A stretch of 64,000 nt of DNA from Emydura subglobosa (taxonomy: Eukaryota; Chordata; Testudines; Chelidae): NCBI GenBank assembly GCA_007922225.1, contig ML680052.1, positions 201,067-265,066 on the forward strand, given 5' to 3'. Both the position numbers and the translations under genes were made by a program. Every line of letters begins with the position of its first letter. The first letter of the stretch is position 1. Of the stretch, positions 53,873 through 64,000 are shown piece by piece. The notes under the pieces were generated by a model, which was given only the letters and a program-made list of their open reading frames with translations, was not told the DNA's origin and did not search any database.

Positions 53873-55084
53873 GTGGTCATTTTAGTAAACCTTGCCTGGA
53901 TCAGGATCTTAGAGGGAGTTTACAAAAGCACATAAATGATTTAGGAGTACAAATACCATTGGAAGTAAGTTGGACTATGCCTCTAAATAATATTGGTACT
54001 TAAGAAAAAATCTCGCCTCACCCCCTGAGTGTTCAGAACTCGGAGATCTCATTGAGATAAATGGGAATTGAGTGTTTTCATGGCGTCCATGGATGTGCGT
54101 GGTGACATGTAGGTTCTGGGAATGATCAATGGGAAACACAAACTTAGATACCAAAAGCCATTGGTGAGCCTAAGATTGAGTATTTACTGATGCCATTTAC
54201 TACTGGGTGATAACTATGCGTCTGATCCAAAGCTCACTGAAAGCATTGAAAAGACTTTCTGATGACTTCAATGGACATTAAATCAGTCCTCAGGTCCTTA
54301 TCTGAGGAGAGTTGTAATAGTGGGAGAAAAGTGATTAAGAGTGAGCTCTCCAAAGGTACTTAGGGGAGGTAGGTACCCAAATCCCATTTAAATCCAGTGG
54401 GAATTGGGTGCCGCATCCATTTATTCACCTTTGAAAATCCCAGCCCAAGACAATAAACCACAAATGAACACAGACAAGACAAATAACTAATAATGACTGG
54501 GCTGTCCAAAGAAGCCTAAGGAATGTGGGGGAAATTCAGAGTGGAGGACTTGTGATAGATGCTTCCGCCAAATACAAATTATTGGGCTCAGTACAGGTGT
54601 AACTGGGTGAAATTAGCTGGCCTGTGATATACAGAAAGTCAGACCAGATGCTCTAATGGTCTTATCTGGACTGAGCTCTATGAGTGAATATTTGGTAAAG
54701 TTTGAAAAATATAACATATTAGAAGAATTGTTGGAGATGTACATTCTGTTCAGTGAGATACAAGAAGCTGTCATACTGTGGGGCTGAGCAAATGTCCAAG
54801 AAGAGTTGACTTTTCAAAAGAAAGTATAGAAGAACGACAGTGTAATTTTTTTTCCTGAGAATCCATTTTACTTAATTGACACAATGGGTCTCCATAAGTA
54901 TGATGACACCATAACTCTGGATCACATTTATGGTCCTGATCCAACAGCTGATCTGTTTAATCACAAATGGTCCACTGAGGTCAAGGAGTTGGCTCACACG
55001 CTCAAAGTCAACCATGTGCATAAGTACCTGGCTGGAAAGGGGTCTATACAAGTAAAAAGTATGTCCCCTTGTTATAGCCAGCTG
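53873..55084. other. Non-coding stretch without recognised gene
   Basis: 54340-54450 carries the degenerate repeat type of 22020-22260. No coding region supported. Confidence 0.4.
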
Positions 55085-55096
55085 TAGCAAGGCGCT

Positions 55097-55791
55097 GTGG
55101 TCTTTCTCAGAGCCTGGGTCCGAGGAAGGGCCGGGACACCCCTACTGGACAGAACAGGTACTGCAGGCCAAACAACCTGGGAGAAAAGGGGCGGAGCCAG
55201 GACAGGAAGGGCCAGTATAAAAGGATGGCTTAGCAACTCAGTCAGGGGGAAGCTGCCACTGGAGACAGACATATCTTCCCAGAGGCTGCGGTCTAGGACT
55301 GACCCAGGCCCTGTGACTGTTCGAAGCAACCACCCTACAGACCAAAGCCTCCCAAGCCTGCCCGGACTGCCCAGCCCGAGTAACTGGAAAGGGCCGCCAG
55401 GCCCTACTGATTGGAGAGGGCCACCGAGCCCAAGGGACTGGAGAGGGACGCAAAGCACGAGTGATTGGGTAGGGCTGCCGAGCCCTAATAGTTGGGGAGA
55501 GCCTTCCGAGACCGCTGGGTGGGAAAAACCCTGACCGAGGAGCTGCCTGATGTCGGGGACCTCCTGGAGCTGCCTGAGCCTGGTGTATCAGAGGACTGCC
55601 TGGGACCCTGTTACCTGGAGGAGCTGCCCTCCGCTGACAACTCTGACGAGTTCCCGGACCTGCCGCCGGTCAATGGTGAGGGACTGGTGGGACTCCTGCT
55701 CACCTTCTACCTCAGTGACGCGGAAGGAGACAACGGAATGCAAGTACCTGGGGACAGGGTGGGAGGAAGTAGCCCAGGGACAGCCTATTAG
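55097..55791 (+). other. Open frames with Pro/Trp-rich tandem repeat, function unknown
   Basis: Frame 55097-55534 (145 aa) contains a period of about 10-11 residues, with units like PSPSNWKG, PGPTDWRG, PSPRDWRG, TSDWVG and PSPNSWGE. An overlapping frame, 55492-55791, continues in a different phase as an acidic segment (TEELPDVGDLLELPEPG, YLEELPSADNSDEFPDLPP), which suggests one former ORF broken by a frameshift near 55500-55530. No recognisable enzyme or structural domain. Both frames lie inside the repeated unit at 55085-56245, so it is more likely transposon-derived than a host gene. Confidence 0.35.
55375..55510. repeat. About 30-bp tandem repeat
   Basis: Four to five units resembling gactggagagggccaccgag followed by ccctag. 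In the plus-strand frame they encode the Pro/Trp-rich repeat above. Confidence 0.75.
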
Positions 55792-56245
55792 AGAATGGCT
55801 GAGTCAGGGGCTAAACCAGTCAGTGTGTTGCATCTGGATCCCCGCTGACTCAGTGGAAAACTGATTTGCCACTGATAAGGCCCTAGGCTGGGATGCAGTG
55901 GAGTCGGGTGGGCCTGCGTCCCCCTCCTCACTTCCCTAACTGTCCTGGGAGTGCTTGGCTTTCTTGGAACTTGCCTACCCGAGGACACTGAGCTTTACTA
56001 GCCCCGCCTGCCTGAGGTCTGAGGGCACCAGACTGCTTAACAGCCCCACCTGTTGAAGGCTGGGGCTACAGACTCCTTACCTGCCCTGCCCTACGTGAGG
56101 GCCAGAGGGCTACAGACTGTGGAAGAAGCCCGCCCCGCCAGGGGCCAAGACTAAACATTTGTAATTGGCATCACTTATTCCCCTAGGCCAAGGAACTGTG
56201 GCCTTTCTTGGAGCCTGGGCCCGAGGAAGTATCGCAACACCCTGG

Positions 56246-57850
56246 CTGGACCGTGCCACCAGTCTACACCACCCCTGCAAAACTTCTCTCTGATCTGAAA
56301 CTCAGTATGGATGTTTTTTCCTAAATCAGATTACTGTGTAAATCAAATTTGGCTTTTATTAACATTTCAACAACTGCACTACCTTCAGTGTTTGCATACG
56401 ACACCTGCCTAGCTCCATCCAATCCTCAACCACTGTACATTGAAGCCAAGTCAATGGAGCTTTGCTGGTTTGGACCATTGACTTTGAAGAAGTTATGTTG
56501 ATTTACACTTGTTGAGAATCTGGCCTGTTGACTTTGACGGAGCAAAGTTGATTTACCCTAACTCTGGATCTGCCTCACTGACTGTAAATGGAACTATGCT
56601 GATTGTCATCAGCTGAATATCTGTCCCATTAACATCACAGGACCAATGGAGAAGAAAGACACTACTCAATGTTATCGGAAACTGGCCTATTAGTTGTATT
56701 ATTGAAGATATTGGAGGTGTTCTATCATGAGAAGCCAGCTCATATGATTTGTTGTGCACTAAGGATCATTGATATTAGAAGAAGTCTGAGGGTGATAGAC
56801 AGACTCCATTGAAGCCATGATCAATGTTCCTATTGACTCTCATCAATGAAGCCAGGATTTCACCCTGAGAGCTTATCCACTCAGCCTGACTGATTAATAT
56901 TGGTATTACCAATATTTCTATTGGTAGCAATATGTTCAGAAAGAAACACCTTAGTGGAAATGATGCTTTCCCCTTGAAAATGAATAAGAATACACATTTG
57001 GATGTAACATCAATTCCGTCATCAATTTTGTCATCAATTCCATCAGCTTAATGTAGAAAGTTTATTTGTACTGTTTTAGATGAGTTTCATTTACTTTCTC
57101 CTTTGAGGCCTTGTTTGAGAGTTAACACTTGCCAGATTCACAAGGGATGCAATATGTCCCTAGAGACACTTACTATATGTGAAAAACAATAAATAGTCTT
57201 CAAGAAGTCATAACTCACTAAGAGTCTGTATTTAAATTACAGCTTGGTTTATTGTTCATGAAGATTGAATGATAGGTAAGAATGTTCCTTTTGCTTGCTG
57301 GTTGGTTTTCCCCTCTTATGTTCTTGCTTTCTAACAATTTGTGAATCTAAATGAAATTTTCTGATTTCTTTAGGCTGATATTTTGAAAAGTTTCTAAGCG
57401 TGTGAGGCATCAACTCCCAATGAAATTCAATCAGAGTTAAGTAATTAATCCCTTCATACTCTTTCAAAAGTCGAGCAACATTTAATTGATAAGATTTATT
57501 ATATTTTTTGTAAATTGTTTAGATGTTCTTTGAAGGAATACACATTACCACAACTGTGTTTATAAATCTTGGACCATAATCTGATCACAATTTGATCAAT
57601 ATAAATCTGATGAAAATTCACATACACCAGTTCAGTTCTTTTGAATTTAATTGTAGTCGAGTCAAAAGTCAGTGGAGCTAAAATATTGTAATACTGATGG
57701 GAGGGGTTGAAGATTCATAATCTATTGTCTGTATCCTCAAAAGTTTGCAATCAAATTTGTGACGTGATGTAAACAGTGACAATTTTTTTTACAAAATATT
57801 TTAATATGAAATATGATAAAATATGATAAAATAATCAACTATGATTATGA
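56246..57850. other. Non-coding stretch with old degenerate repeats
   Basis: 56440-56870 has four or so degenerate copies of a roughly 60-bp unit (attgactttgaagaagttatgttgatttacac, gttgactttgacggagcaaagttgatttac, and so on). The rest is AT-rich and unassigned. No gene. Confidence 0.45.
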
Positions 57851-57852
57851 TG

Positions 57853-58857
57853 TCTAGCTGGCAGTCGGTCACAAGCGGAATGCCCCAGGGGTCGGTCCTG
57901 GAGCCAGTTTTTTCAACATCTTCATTAATGATCTGGAGGATGGGGTAGATTGCACCCTCAGCAAGTTTGCGGATGACACTAAGCTAGGGGGAGTATTAGA
58001 TACCCTGGAAGGTAGGGATAGGATACAGAAGGACCTAAACAAATTGGAGGATTGGGCCAAAATAAATCTGATAAGGTTCAACAAAGACAAGTGTAGAGTC
58101 CTGCACTTAGGACGGAAGAATCCCATACATAATTACAGACTGGGGACCAATGATCTAGGCAGCAGTTCTGCAGAAAAGGACCTGGGGGTAACAGTGGATA
58201 AGAAGCTGGATATGAGTCAGCAGTGTGCTCTGGTTGTCAAGAAGGCTAATAGCATATTGGGCTGCATTAGTAGGAGCATTGCCAGCAGATCACGGGAAGT
58301 GATTATTCCCCTCTATTTGGCATTGGTGAGGCCGCATTTGGAGTATTGTGTCCAGTTTTGGGCCCCCCACTATAAAAAGGTTGTGGAGAAGTTGGAGAAA
58401 ATCCAGCGGAGGGCAACAAAAATGATTAGGGGGATGGAGCACAAGACTTATGGGGAGAGGCTGAGGGAACTGGGCTTGTTTAGTCTGCAGAAGAGAAGAG
58501 TGAGGGGGGATTTGATAGCAGCCTTTTACTACCTGAAAGGGGGTTCCAGGGAGGATGGAGCTAGGCTGTTCTCAGTGGTGGCAGATGACAGAACAAGGAG
58601 CAATGGTCTCAAGTTGCAGTTGGGCAGTCTAGGTTGGATATTAGAAAAAAGTTTTTCATTAGGAGGGTGGTGAAGCACTGGAATGGGTTGCCTAGGAAGG
58701 TGGTGGAATCTTCATCTTTGGAGGTTTCTAAACTGCGGCTTGACAAAGCCCTGGCTGGGATTATTTAGCTAAGGTTAGTCCTGGTTGGTCCTGCTTTGAG
58801 CAGGGGGTTAGACTAGATGACCACCTGAGGTCCCTTCCAACTCTATGATTCCATACT
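57853..58857 (+). mobile_element. CR1 LINE 3' half, plus strand
   Basis: Plus strand begins in the GVPQG region (cggaatgccccaggggtcgg) and continues through ATDD-equivalent (gcggatgacactaagct). Frame 58044-58673 (209 aa) covers [20 protein letters not shown], the thumb region ([19 protein letters not shown]) and [21 protein letters not shown] 1-bp loss near 58625 shifts the C-terminus; ORF2 end and 3' UTR follow, ending ctatgattccat. Dead, but young-looking. Confidence 0.9.
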
Positions 58858-58892
58858 TATTCATACCCATTTTTAATAAAATAAATGATATC

Positions 58893-58917
58893 GAGATAGA
58901 TAGATAGATAGATAGAT
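58893..58917. repeat. (GATA)n microsatellite
   Basis: Short tetranucleotide array. Confidence 0.9.
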
Positions 58918-59751
58918 CAGAGGAGAAGACAGGAGTCAATTTGGATTGACTGGTATTTCTTGTCAATGGGATTTGTTGCCTCACTCCTTAGACTCCCTCA
59001 AGAATTCTAACTTATATCTCTAGCTTTAATAAGTGATTTATTGAGAATAAATATTGTTATACACTCTTCTCAATTACATGGGGCCTCATTTTCTCTCTTA
59101 CTTATCCCGGTGTAATTCATTAATTATTCCACACTGAAGTTGACAGAGATCACTGGTTGAAAACAGACAGCGAGGGAAAAAAAGGAGATAAGTTTTTTAC
59201 AATAAAGACAATTAACCATAGCAACAATTTAACAAAGGTCAGGATGGATTCTCCGTTGCTGCTAATTTTTAAATCAAGATTTTTTTTCCCGTAAAAGTTT
59301 TGCTATAGGAATTATTTTGGGGGAGTTCTACCACCTCTGTTATACAGGAGGTCAGACTATATTACCACAGAACTCCCTGCTGGACTTGGAATCTATTAAT
59401 CTGCTCCACAAGATGCTACTTTACACCTGCTCTAGTCCCTTCATTGTGATGTGGCTACATTTAAAATTTGCAGTGTAATGTGCCTCATTCTCATCTCCCT
59501 TCTGCTGATTTCACACTAGTGCAACTCCATTCATTTCACTGGAGTTACTTTTAACTTACACTCAGTCCTTCAAAGTCACTGGGTCAGATGCCCAGTGGGT
59601 CTGAATTGGTGTATCTGAATTGAAATCAGTTAGCCAGATTCCCAGCTGATGTAAACTGACATAGCTTCATTGGAGTCCATGGACTAGAATCACAGCCAGG
59701 GTAGATCAATGTCTTTCCATTGCCTTCTGGGCCACTGACTAACAGGTACAC
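58918..59751. other. Non-coding stretch without recognised gene
   Basis: 59500-59700 has words of the old degenerate type (ctgatgtaaactgacatagc, ccattgacttcac-like). No gene. Confidence 0.4.
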
Positions 59752-60050
59752 TTAGGCTATGTCTACACTTAGGCAAAGTTGCCGCCGTCTGATAAACTTA
59801 TCTGGATCAACTGAGTGGGTCTTCCCTGACCGCTCAGTTGATCCAGATAAGTCAACGTACTAAGACCACCTTCTCAAGTGGCGTAGCGTTGCGTGGATGG
59901 GATCGCAGTTCCCGTCAGCACAGTGCAGTGAAGACGGTGCACAGAAGAGAAGCACAGAAGTCGATGGGAGTTACGTAAGTATTTTGCGTAATTTGCATAA
60001 CTCTGGTCGACTGTCTCCGAATCGCCAAGGTAAGTATAGACATAGCCTAA
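59752..60050. mobile_element. MITE with 20-bp perfect internal hairpin, just upstream of an OR
   Basis: Terminal inverted repeats ttaggctatgtctacactta and taagtatagacatagcctaa. Inside, acttatctggatcaactgag (59796-59815) pairs perfectly with ctcagttgatccagataagt (59833-59852) around a 17-nt loop. The right end lies 38 bp before a predicted OR splice acceptor. Confidence 0.88.
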
Positions 60051-60087
60051 TTGGAGTGTCTGACCAACTGAGTTGATTTATCTTGAC

Positions 60088-60089
60088 AG
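60088..60089 (+). promoter_or_regulatory. Predicted splice acceptor of OR pseudogene
   Basis: gttgatttatcttgacag ends in AG 24 bp before the start codon. The pyrimidine tract is weak. Confidence 0.45.
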
Positions 60090-60113
60090 AAGAGGAGTAG
60101 TGGAGATTCAGGA

Positions 60114-61052
60114 ATGAAGAACCAATCCTGTGTCACAGAATTCATCTTGGTGGGTCTGTCCAGCCACCCTGAACACTAGATGTTCCTCTTTATGGTATTC
60201 ACCTTCATCTACATGGCAGCACTAGCTGGAAACATCCTCCTCATCCTCACGGTTACTGCCAGCAGCTGCCTCCACACCCCTATGTATTTCTTGCTCATCA
60301 ACTTGTCCTTGATAAACATTTTATCCATCTCAGTGTCCATCCCCAAAATGTTGCAACTCTAATATTCTATGATTCTATGATTCTTCTGGAGCACAGGAAG
60401 ACCATTGCCTTCTTGGGTTGCATATCTCTTCACCTTGACTCTGGCAAGTGAAGTTCTAGTCCTTGCTGCCATGGCTTTCGACCGCTATGCTGCTATCTGC
60501 CACCCTTTGCATTACACCCTCATCATGAGGAAGGGGGTTTGTGTTGGGTTAATCGCTGCCATATGGACAGTTGATCTGGCCAATTCCATGGTCCATACAG
60601 GATTTGTGCTCCAGCTGTCCTTCTGCTGCTCGAACGTCAGCAACCATTTCTTCTGTGAATTGCCACCTGTGTTAAAACTCTCCTGTTCAGACACCAGCCT
60701 CAACAAAACCCTAACTTTACTGGCTGATACAATCTTGGGGATGGGGTTCTGTGCGATCACTCTAATGTCCTATCACTTCATCCTAAGAACAATCCTGAAA
60801 ATCCACAAGAAGAAAGTCTTCTCTACCTGCTCCTCCCACCTCATAGTGGTTAGTTTGTACTACTCCACAGCCATTTACAACTATATCCATCCCTCCTCAG
60901 CCTACTCTCCCGACAGAGACAAAGTGATCACTGTCCTATATTCGGTTATAACTTCAGCCCTCAACCCTATCATATACTCTCTAAGAAACAAGGAGGTCAA
61001 AGAGGCTCTCAGGAAACTGATAAGTAGACTTGGGATTTTTCAAATACAATAA
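60114..61052 (+). pseudogene. Olfactory receptor pseudogene with CR1 tail insertion
   Basis: ATG at 60114 opens MKNQSCVTEFILVGLSSHPE then a TAG at 60177-60179 before TM1. The same frame continues MFLFMVFTFIYMAALAGNIL, LHTPMYFLLINLS, SIPKMLQ, then a stop within a short insert ending ttctatgattctatg (about 60354-60384), a CR1 3' tail. After it LEHRKTIAFLGC is readable in another phase; about 10 bp are missing before TM3 and the original frame returns as LFTLTLASEVLVLAAMAFDR. DRY, ECL2 (SFCCSNVSNHFFCELPPVLK), VFSTCSSHLIVV, NPIIYSLRNKEVKEAL and the stop at 61052 are kept. Class II, perhaps OR13/OR2-like. Confidence 0.93.
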
Positions 61053-61073
61053 CATCTATCCATCTGTCTGAGA

Positions 61074-61230
61074 GAGAAGGTGGGAGAGGTAAAATCTTTC
61101 ATTGGACCAACTTCTTCTGGTGAGAGAGACAAGCTTCTAAGCTACGCAGAGATCTTCTCCAGCTCTGTGTAGCTCAAAAGCTTGCCTGAACAAATTGGTC
61201 TTCACCCACTTTGTCTCTAATACCAGCTAC
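61074..61230. repeat. Interspersed repeat end
   Basis: gtgggagaggtaaaatctttcattggaccaacttc, gagagagacaagcttctaagc, tcacccactttgtctctaatacc. Same unit as the inverted pair at 24372-24470 and 24700-24815. Confidence 0.55.
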
Positions 61231-61279
61231 AACAACATTGAACATCTATGTATCTATCTTTATATCTCTCCCTACACAC

Positions 61280-61340
61280 GTCTATCTATCTATCTATCTA
61301 TCTATCTATCCCCATACACACTAACTATCTACCTATCTAT
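61280..61340. repeat. (TATC)n microsatellite
   Basis: Two blocks of tetranucleotide repeat (61281-61309 and about 61325-61340) next to the CR1 3' end. Confidence 0.9.
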
Positions 61341-61425
61341 CATAGAATCATAGAATATTAGAGTTGGAAGGGACCTCAGGAGGTCATCTAGTCCAACCTC
61401 CTGCTCAAAGCAGGACTAACTTCAG

Positions 61426-63246
61426 CTATATCATCCCAGCCAGGGCTTTGTCAAGCCTCAGCTTAAAAACCTCTAATGATGGAGATTCCACACACCCCCC
61501 CCCAGGTAACCCATTCCAGTGCTTCACCACCCTCCTAGTGAAAAACATTTTCCTAATGTCCAACCTAGACCTCCCCAACTGCAACTTGAGACCATTGCTC
61601 CTTGTTCTGTCATCTGCCACCACCGAGAACAGCCTAGACCCATCCTCCCTGGAACCCCCTTTCAGGTAGTTAAAGGCCGCTATCAAATCCCCCCTCATTC
61701 TTCTCTTTTGCAGACTAAACAAGCCCAGTTCCATCAGCCTCTCCTCATAAGTCCTGTGCTCCAGCCCCCTCATCATTTTGCTTGCCCTCCGCTGCACTCT
61801 CTCCAACTTGTCCACAACCTTTTTGTAGTGGGGGGCCCAACACCGGACACAATATTCTAAATGCGGCCTCACCAATGCCGAATAGAGGGGAATAATCACT
61901 TCCCGTGTCCTGCTGGCAATGCCCCTCCTAATGCAGCCCAATTTGCTATTAGCCTTCTTGACAACCAGGGCACACTGCTGACTCATATCCAGCTTTTTAT
62001 CCACGGTTACCCCCAGGTCCTTTTCTGCAGAGCTGCTGCCCAGCTCGTCGGTCCCCAGTCTATAGCTGTGCATGGGATTCTTCCTTCCTAAGTGGAGGAC
62101 TCTGCACTTTTCTTTGTTGAACCTCATCAGATTTCTTTTGGCCCAATCCTCCAGTTTGTTTAGGTCACTCTGTATCCTATCCCTACCTTCCAGGGTATCT
62201 ACCACTCCCCCCAGCTTAGTGTCATCTGCAAACTTGCTGAGGGTGCAATCTACCTCATCTTCCAGATCATTAATGAAGATGTTGAACAAAACCGGCCCCA
62301 GGACCGACCCCTGGGGCACTCCGCTTGTGACCGGTTGCCAGCTAGACACGGAGCCATTGATCACTACTTGTTGAGCCCTATGCTCTAGACAGTTCTCGAA
62401 CCATTTTATAGTCCATTCATCCAACCCACACTTTTTTAACTTGCTGATAAGAATACTGTGAGAGACAGTATCAAAAGCTTTGCTAAAGTCAAGGTATATC
62501 ACATCCACTGCCTTCCCTACATCCACAGAGCCAGTCACCTCATCATAGAAAGCAATCACGTTGGTCAGGCATGACTTTCCCTTGGTCAATCCATGTTGAC
62601 TGTTCCTGATCACCTTCCTCTCTTCCAAGTGACTTAAAATGGATTCCTGAAGGACCTGCTCCATGATTTTTCCAGGGATTGAAGTGAGGCTGACTGGTCT
62701 GTAGTTCCCTGGATCCTCTTTCCTCCCTTTTTTGAAGATGGGCAATATATTTGCTTTTTTCCAGTCCTCAGGGACCTCCCCCCCTTGCCACGAGCTTTCA
62801 AAGATAATAGCCAATGGCTCTGAAATCACCTCAGCCAACTCCCTCAGCACCCTCGGGTGCATTGCATCCGGCCCCATGGACTTGTGTATGTCTAATCCTT
62901 CTAAATAGTCTTGGACCTGTTCCTTCAGCACTGCGGGATGTTCGCCTCCTTCCCATTTTCTGCCACCCAGTACAGTAGTCTGGGAGCTGATCTTGTCTGT
63001 GAAGACAGAGGCAAAAAAGGCATTGAGTACCTCAGCTTTCTCCACATCCTCCGTCACTAGGTTGCCTCCCTCATTCTCTAAAGGACCCACACTTCCCCTA
63101 ATCTTCCTCTTGTTGGCAACATGCCTGTAGAAACCCTTCTTGTTCCCCTTCACGTCCCTTGCTAGCTGCAACTCCAATTGCTCTTTGGCCTTCCTGATTT
63201 CATTCCTGCATGTTCGAGCTGTGTTTTTATAATCCTCCCTAGTCAT
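61426..63246 (-). CDS. CR1 ORF2, linker, reverse transcriptase and C-terminus (606 aa)
   Basis: Retrotransposon reverse transcriptase, copying CR1 RNA at the target site. Order: linker (1-120), [16 protein letters not shown] (159-174), [15 protein letters not shown] (180-194), [14 protein letters not shown] (251-264, catalytic Asp253), [20 protein letters not shown] (308-327), FADDTKLGG (339-347, catalytic Asp pair), then thumb region ([18 protein letters not shown]) and the end ..LDKALAGMI. All three catalytic aspartates are present. Near the C-terminus [11 protein letters not shown] replaces the usual [10 protein letters not shown], from a G-run change that kept the frame. The frame's N-terminal Met is internal: the protein should continue upstream into the endonuclease but for a 1-bp loss. 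Not a host gene. Confidence 0.93.
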   Translation of the reverse strand: MTREDYKNTARTCRNEIRKAKEQLELQLARDVKGNKKGFYRHVANKRKIRGSVGPLENEGGNLVTEDVEKAEVLNAFFASVFTDKISSQTTVLGGRKWEGGEHPAVLKEQVQDYLEGLDIHKSMGPDAMHPRVLRELAEVISEPLAIIFESSWQGGEVPEDWKKANILPIFKKGRKEDPGNYRPVSLTSIPGKIMEQVLQESILSHLEERKVIRNSQHGLTKGKSCLTNVIAFYDEVTGSVDVGKAVDVIYLDFSKAFDTVSHSILISKLKKCGLDEWTIKWFENCLEHRAQQVVINGSVSSWQPVTSGVPQGSVLGPVLFNIFINDLEDEVDCTLSKFADDTKLGGVVDTLEGRDRIQSDLNKLEDWAKRNLMRFNKEKCRVLHLGRKNPMHSYRLGTDELGSSSAEKDLGVTVDKKLDMSQQCALVVKKANSKLGCIRRGIASRTREVIIPLYSALVRPHLEYCVRCWAPHYKKVVDKLERVQRRASKMMRGLEHRTYEERLMELGLFSLQKRRMRGDLIAAFNYLKGGSREDGSRLFSVVADDRTRSNGLKLQLGRSRLDIRKMFFTRRVVKHWNGLPGGGCVESPSLEVFKLRLDKALAGMI

Positions 63247-64000
63247 CTGACCAAGCTTCCACTTCTTGTAAGCTTCTTTTTTGCGTTTAAGTTCGCCAAG
63301 GACATCTTTTTAAGCCAAGCTGGACGCCTACCATATTTGCTATTCTTTCTGCACATCGGGAAGGTTTGCTCCTGTGCCCTCAATAAGGTCTCTTTAAAAT
63401 ACAGCCAGCTCTCTTGGGTTCCTTTCCCCCTCATATTAGCCTCCCAGAAAATCCTGCCCATCAGTTCCCTGTGGGAATCAAAGTCCGCTTTTCTGAAGTC
63501 CATGGTCCGTATCCTGCTGTTCTCCTTTCTTCCTTTTGTCAGGATCCTGAACTCCACCATCTCATGGTCACTGCTGCCTAGGTTTACACCCACTTCTACT
63601 TCCCCTACCAAATCTTCCCTGTTTGTGAGCAGCAGGTCAAGAAAAGCACGGCCCCTAGTTGGCTGCTGCAGCACTCGCACCAGGAAATTGTCTGTGACAC
63701 CCTCCGAAAAGTTCCTGGATTGTTTGTGCTCTGCTGTATTGTTCTTCCAGCAGATGTCAGGATGATTGAAGTCTCCCATGAGAATCAGGTCCTGTGAACT
63801 GGAAACTTTCCCTAGTTGAGTAAAGAAAGCCTCATCTACCTCATCCTCCTGGTCTGGTGGTCTGTAACAGACACCCACCACGACATCACGCTTATTGTTC
63901 TTGCTTCTAAGCTTAACCCAGAGACACTCAACTGACTTATCTCCAGTTTCATACTGGAGCTCAGAGCAGTCATAGTGCTCTCTTACATACAGTGCAACTC
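63243..64000 (-). pseudogene. CR1 ORF2 endonuclease part, frameshifted and cut by the window edge
   Basis: Apurinic-type endonuclease domain of CR1 ORF2, which nicks target DNA. From the right edge the frame reads ALYVREHYDCSELQYETGDK, VECLWVKL, then VVVGVCYRPPDQ, LILMGDFNHPDICW (GDFN motif) and GSSDHEMVEF (SDH motif), all conserved in this endonuclease family. It ends [15 protein letters not shown].. and a stop at 63243. One missing base near 63312 moves the frame; in the other frame the protein continues [20 protein letters not shown] into the reverse transcriptase ORF. No start is visible because it runs past the window. Confidence 0.92.

Larger units (their letters stand above)
55085..56245 (+). 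repeat. Unidentified GC-rich unit with directly repeated ends
   Basis: GC-rich against AT-rich surroundings. A stretch of about 60 bp at the left end (caaggcgctgtggtctttc ... ccgaggaag, from 55088) is repeated in the same orientation at the right end (caaggaactgtggcctttc ... cccgaggaag, from 56189). A TATA-like agtataaaagg lies at 55214-55224. It contains a roughly 30-bp tandem repeat (55375-55510). It could be an LTR-type element, or one unit plus the start of another of a long satellite. I cannot name the family. Confidence 0.6.
61341..64000 (-). mobile_element. CR1 LINE, near full length, minus strand, runs off the window
   Basis: The best preserved CR1 here. The 3' end is at 61341 (catagaatcatagaatattag on the plus strand, the reverse of ATTCTATG repeats). 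ORF2 is readable from the C-terminus through reverse transcriptase and endonuclease, with one 1-bp frameshift near 63312 between them. The endonuclease frame is still open at the window edge, so the element continues to the right. Same subfamily as 16558-17986. Confidence 0.95.

Noticed and set aside
61364..62374. Plus-strand frames of 76-113 aa antisense to the CR1 ORF2
   Set aside because: Antisense shadows of the CR1 reverse transcriptase; the same antisense frames recur at other CR1 copies.
1..64000. A novel defence, biosynthetic or multi-gene system
   Set aside because: All recognisable coding sequence is olfactory receptor or transposon derived. No cluster of unfamiliar conserved genes is visible.

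Overview
The window is repeat-rich genomic DNA from an amniote, most likely a turtle; a crocodilian is the main alternative. Three things support this. CR1-type LINEs are present in many subfamilies and in both orientations. MIR-type SINE copies, hAT-like MITEs and a Penelope-like (PLE) remnant occur alongside them. The only host genes I can recognise are single-coding-exon olfactory receptors (ORs). There are no bacterial operons, tRNA or rRNA genes, or CRISPR arrays. The species assignment is inferred from repeat content I recognise, not from a database search.

Layout. From 0 to 14.3 kb there is a tandem duplication of an OR gene with several kb of upstream flank. Copy A (about 1.25-7.2 kb) carries a frameshifted OR pseudogene. 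Copy B (about 10.06-14.3 kb) carries an OR with an open frame but a damaged DRY motif and a displaced start codon. Copy A has two MITEs and a CR1 foldback segment that copy B lacks, and a solo LTR and CR1s lie between the copies. From 14.3 to 18.5 kb there is a nest of CR1s, with a younger plus-strand copy inside an older minus-strand copy. From 18.5 to 31 kb there are solo-LTR-like blocks, MITEs, more CR1s, a tetranucleotide array with an assembly gap, minisatellites, and two OR C-terminal remnants (20.3 and 30.1 kb). From 31 to 44 kb there is a PLE fragment with a GIY-YIG endonuclease domain bounded by inverted arms, a MIR, an OR N-terminal stub abutting a CR1 (37.0 kb), and the one OR that looks fully intact (39601-40536, minus strand), with a good upstream splice acceptor. 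From 44 to 57 kb there are two hAT elements with recognisable target-site duplications, an OR pseudogene cut short beside an LTR (51.8-53.1 kb), and an unidentified GC-rich unit with a decapeptide-like tandem repeat and directly repeated ends. From 57 to 64 kb there are a CR1, a MITE 64 bp upstream of an OR pseudogene start, that OR pseudogene, which contains a tiny CR1 tail, and a nearly full-length CR1 that runs off the right edge.

Functionally this is a decaying edge of an OR cluster: one convincing functional receptor, one doubtful receptor, three recognisable pseudogenes and three remnants. ORs are G-protein-coupled odorant receptors of olfactory neurons. I see no new molecular system. 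The items most worth checking are structural: the CR1 foldback, the minimal CR1 tail in an OR, the DRY-to-DCY change with start displacement, the PLE with inverted arms, and the unidentified GC-rich unit.
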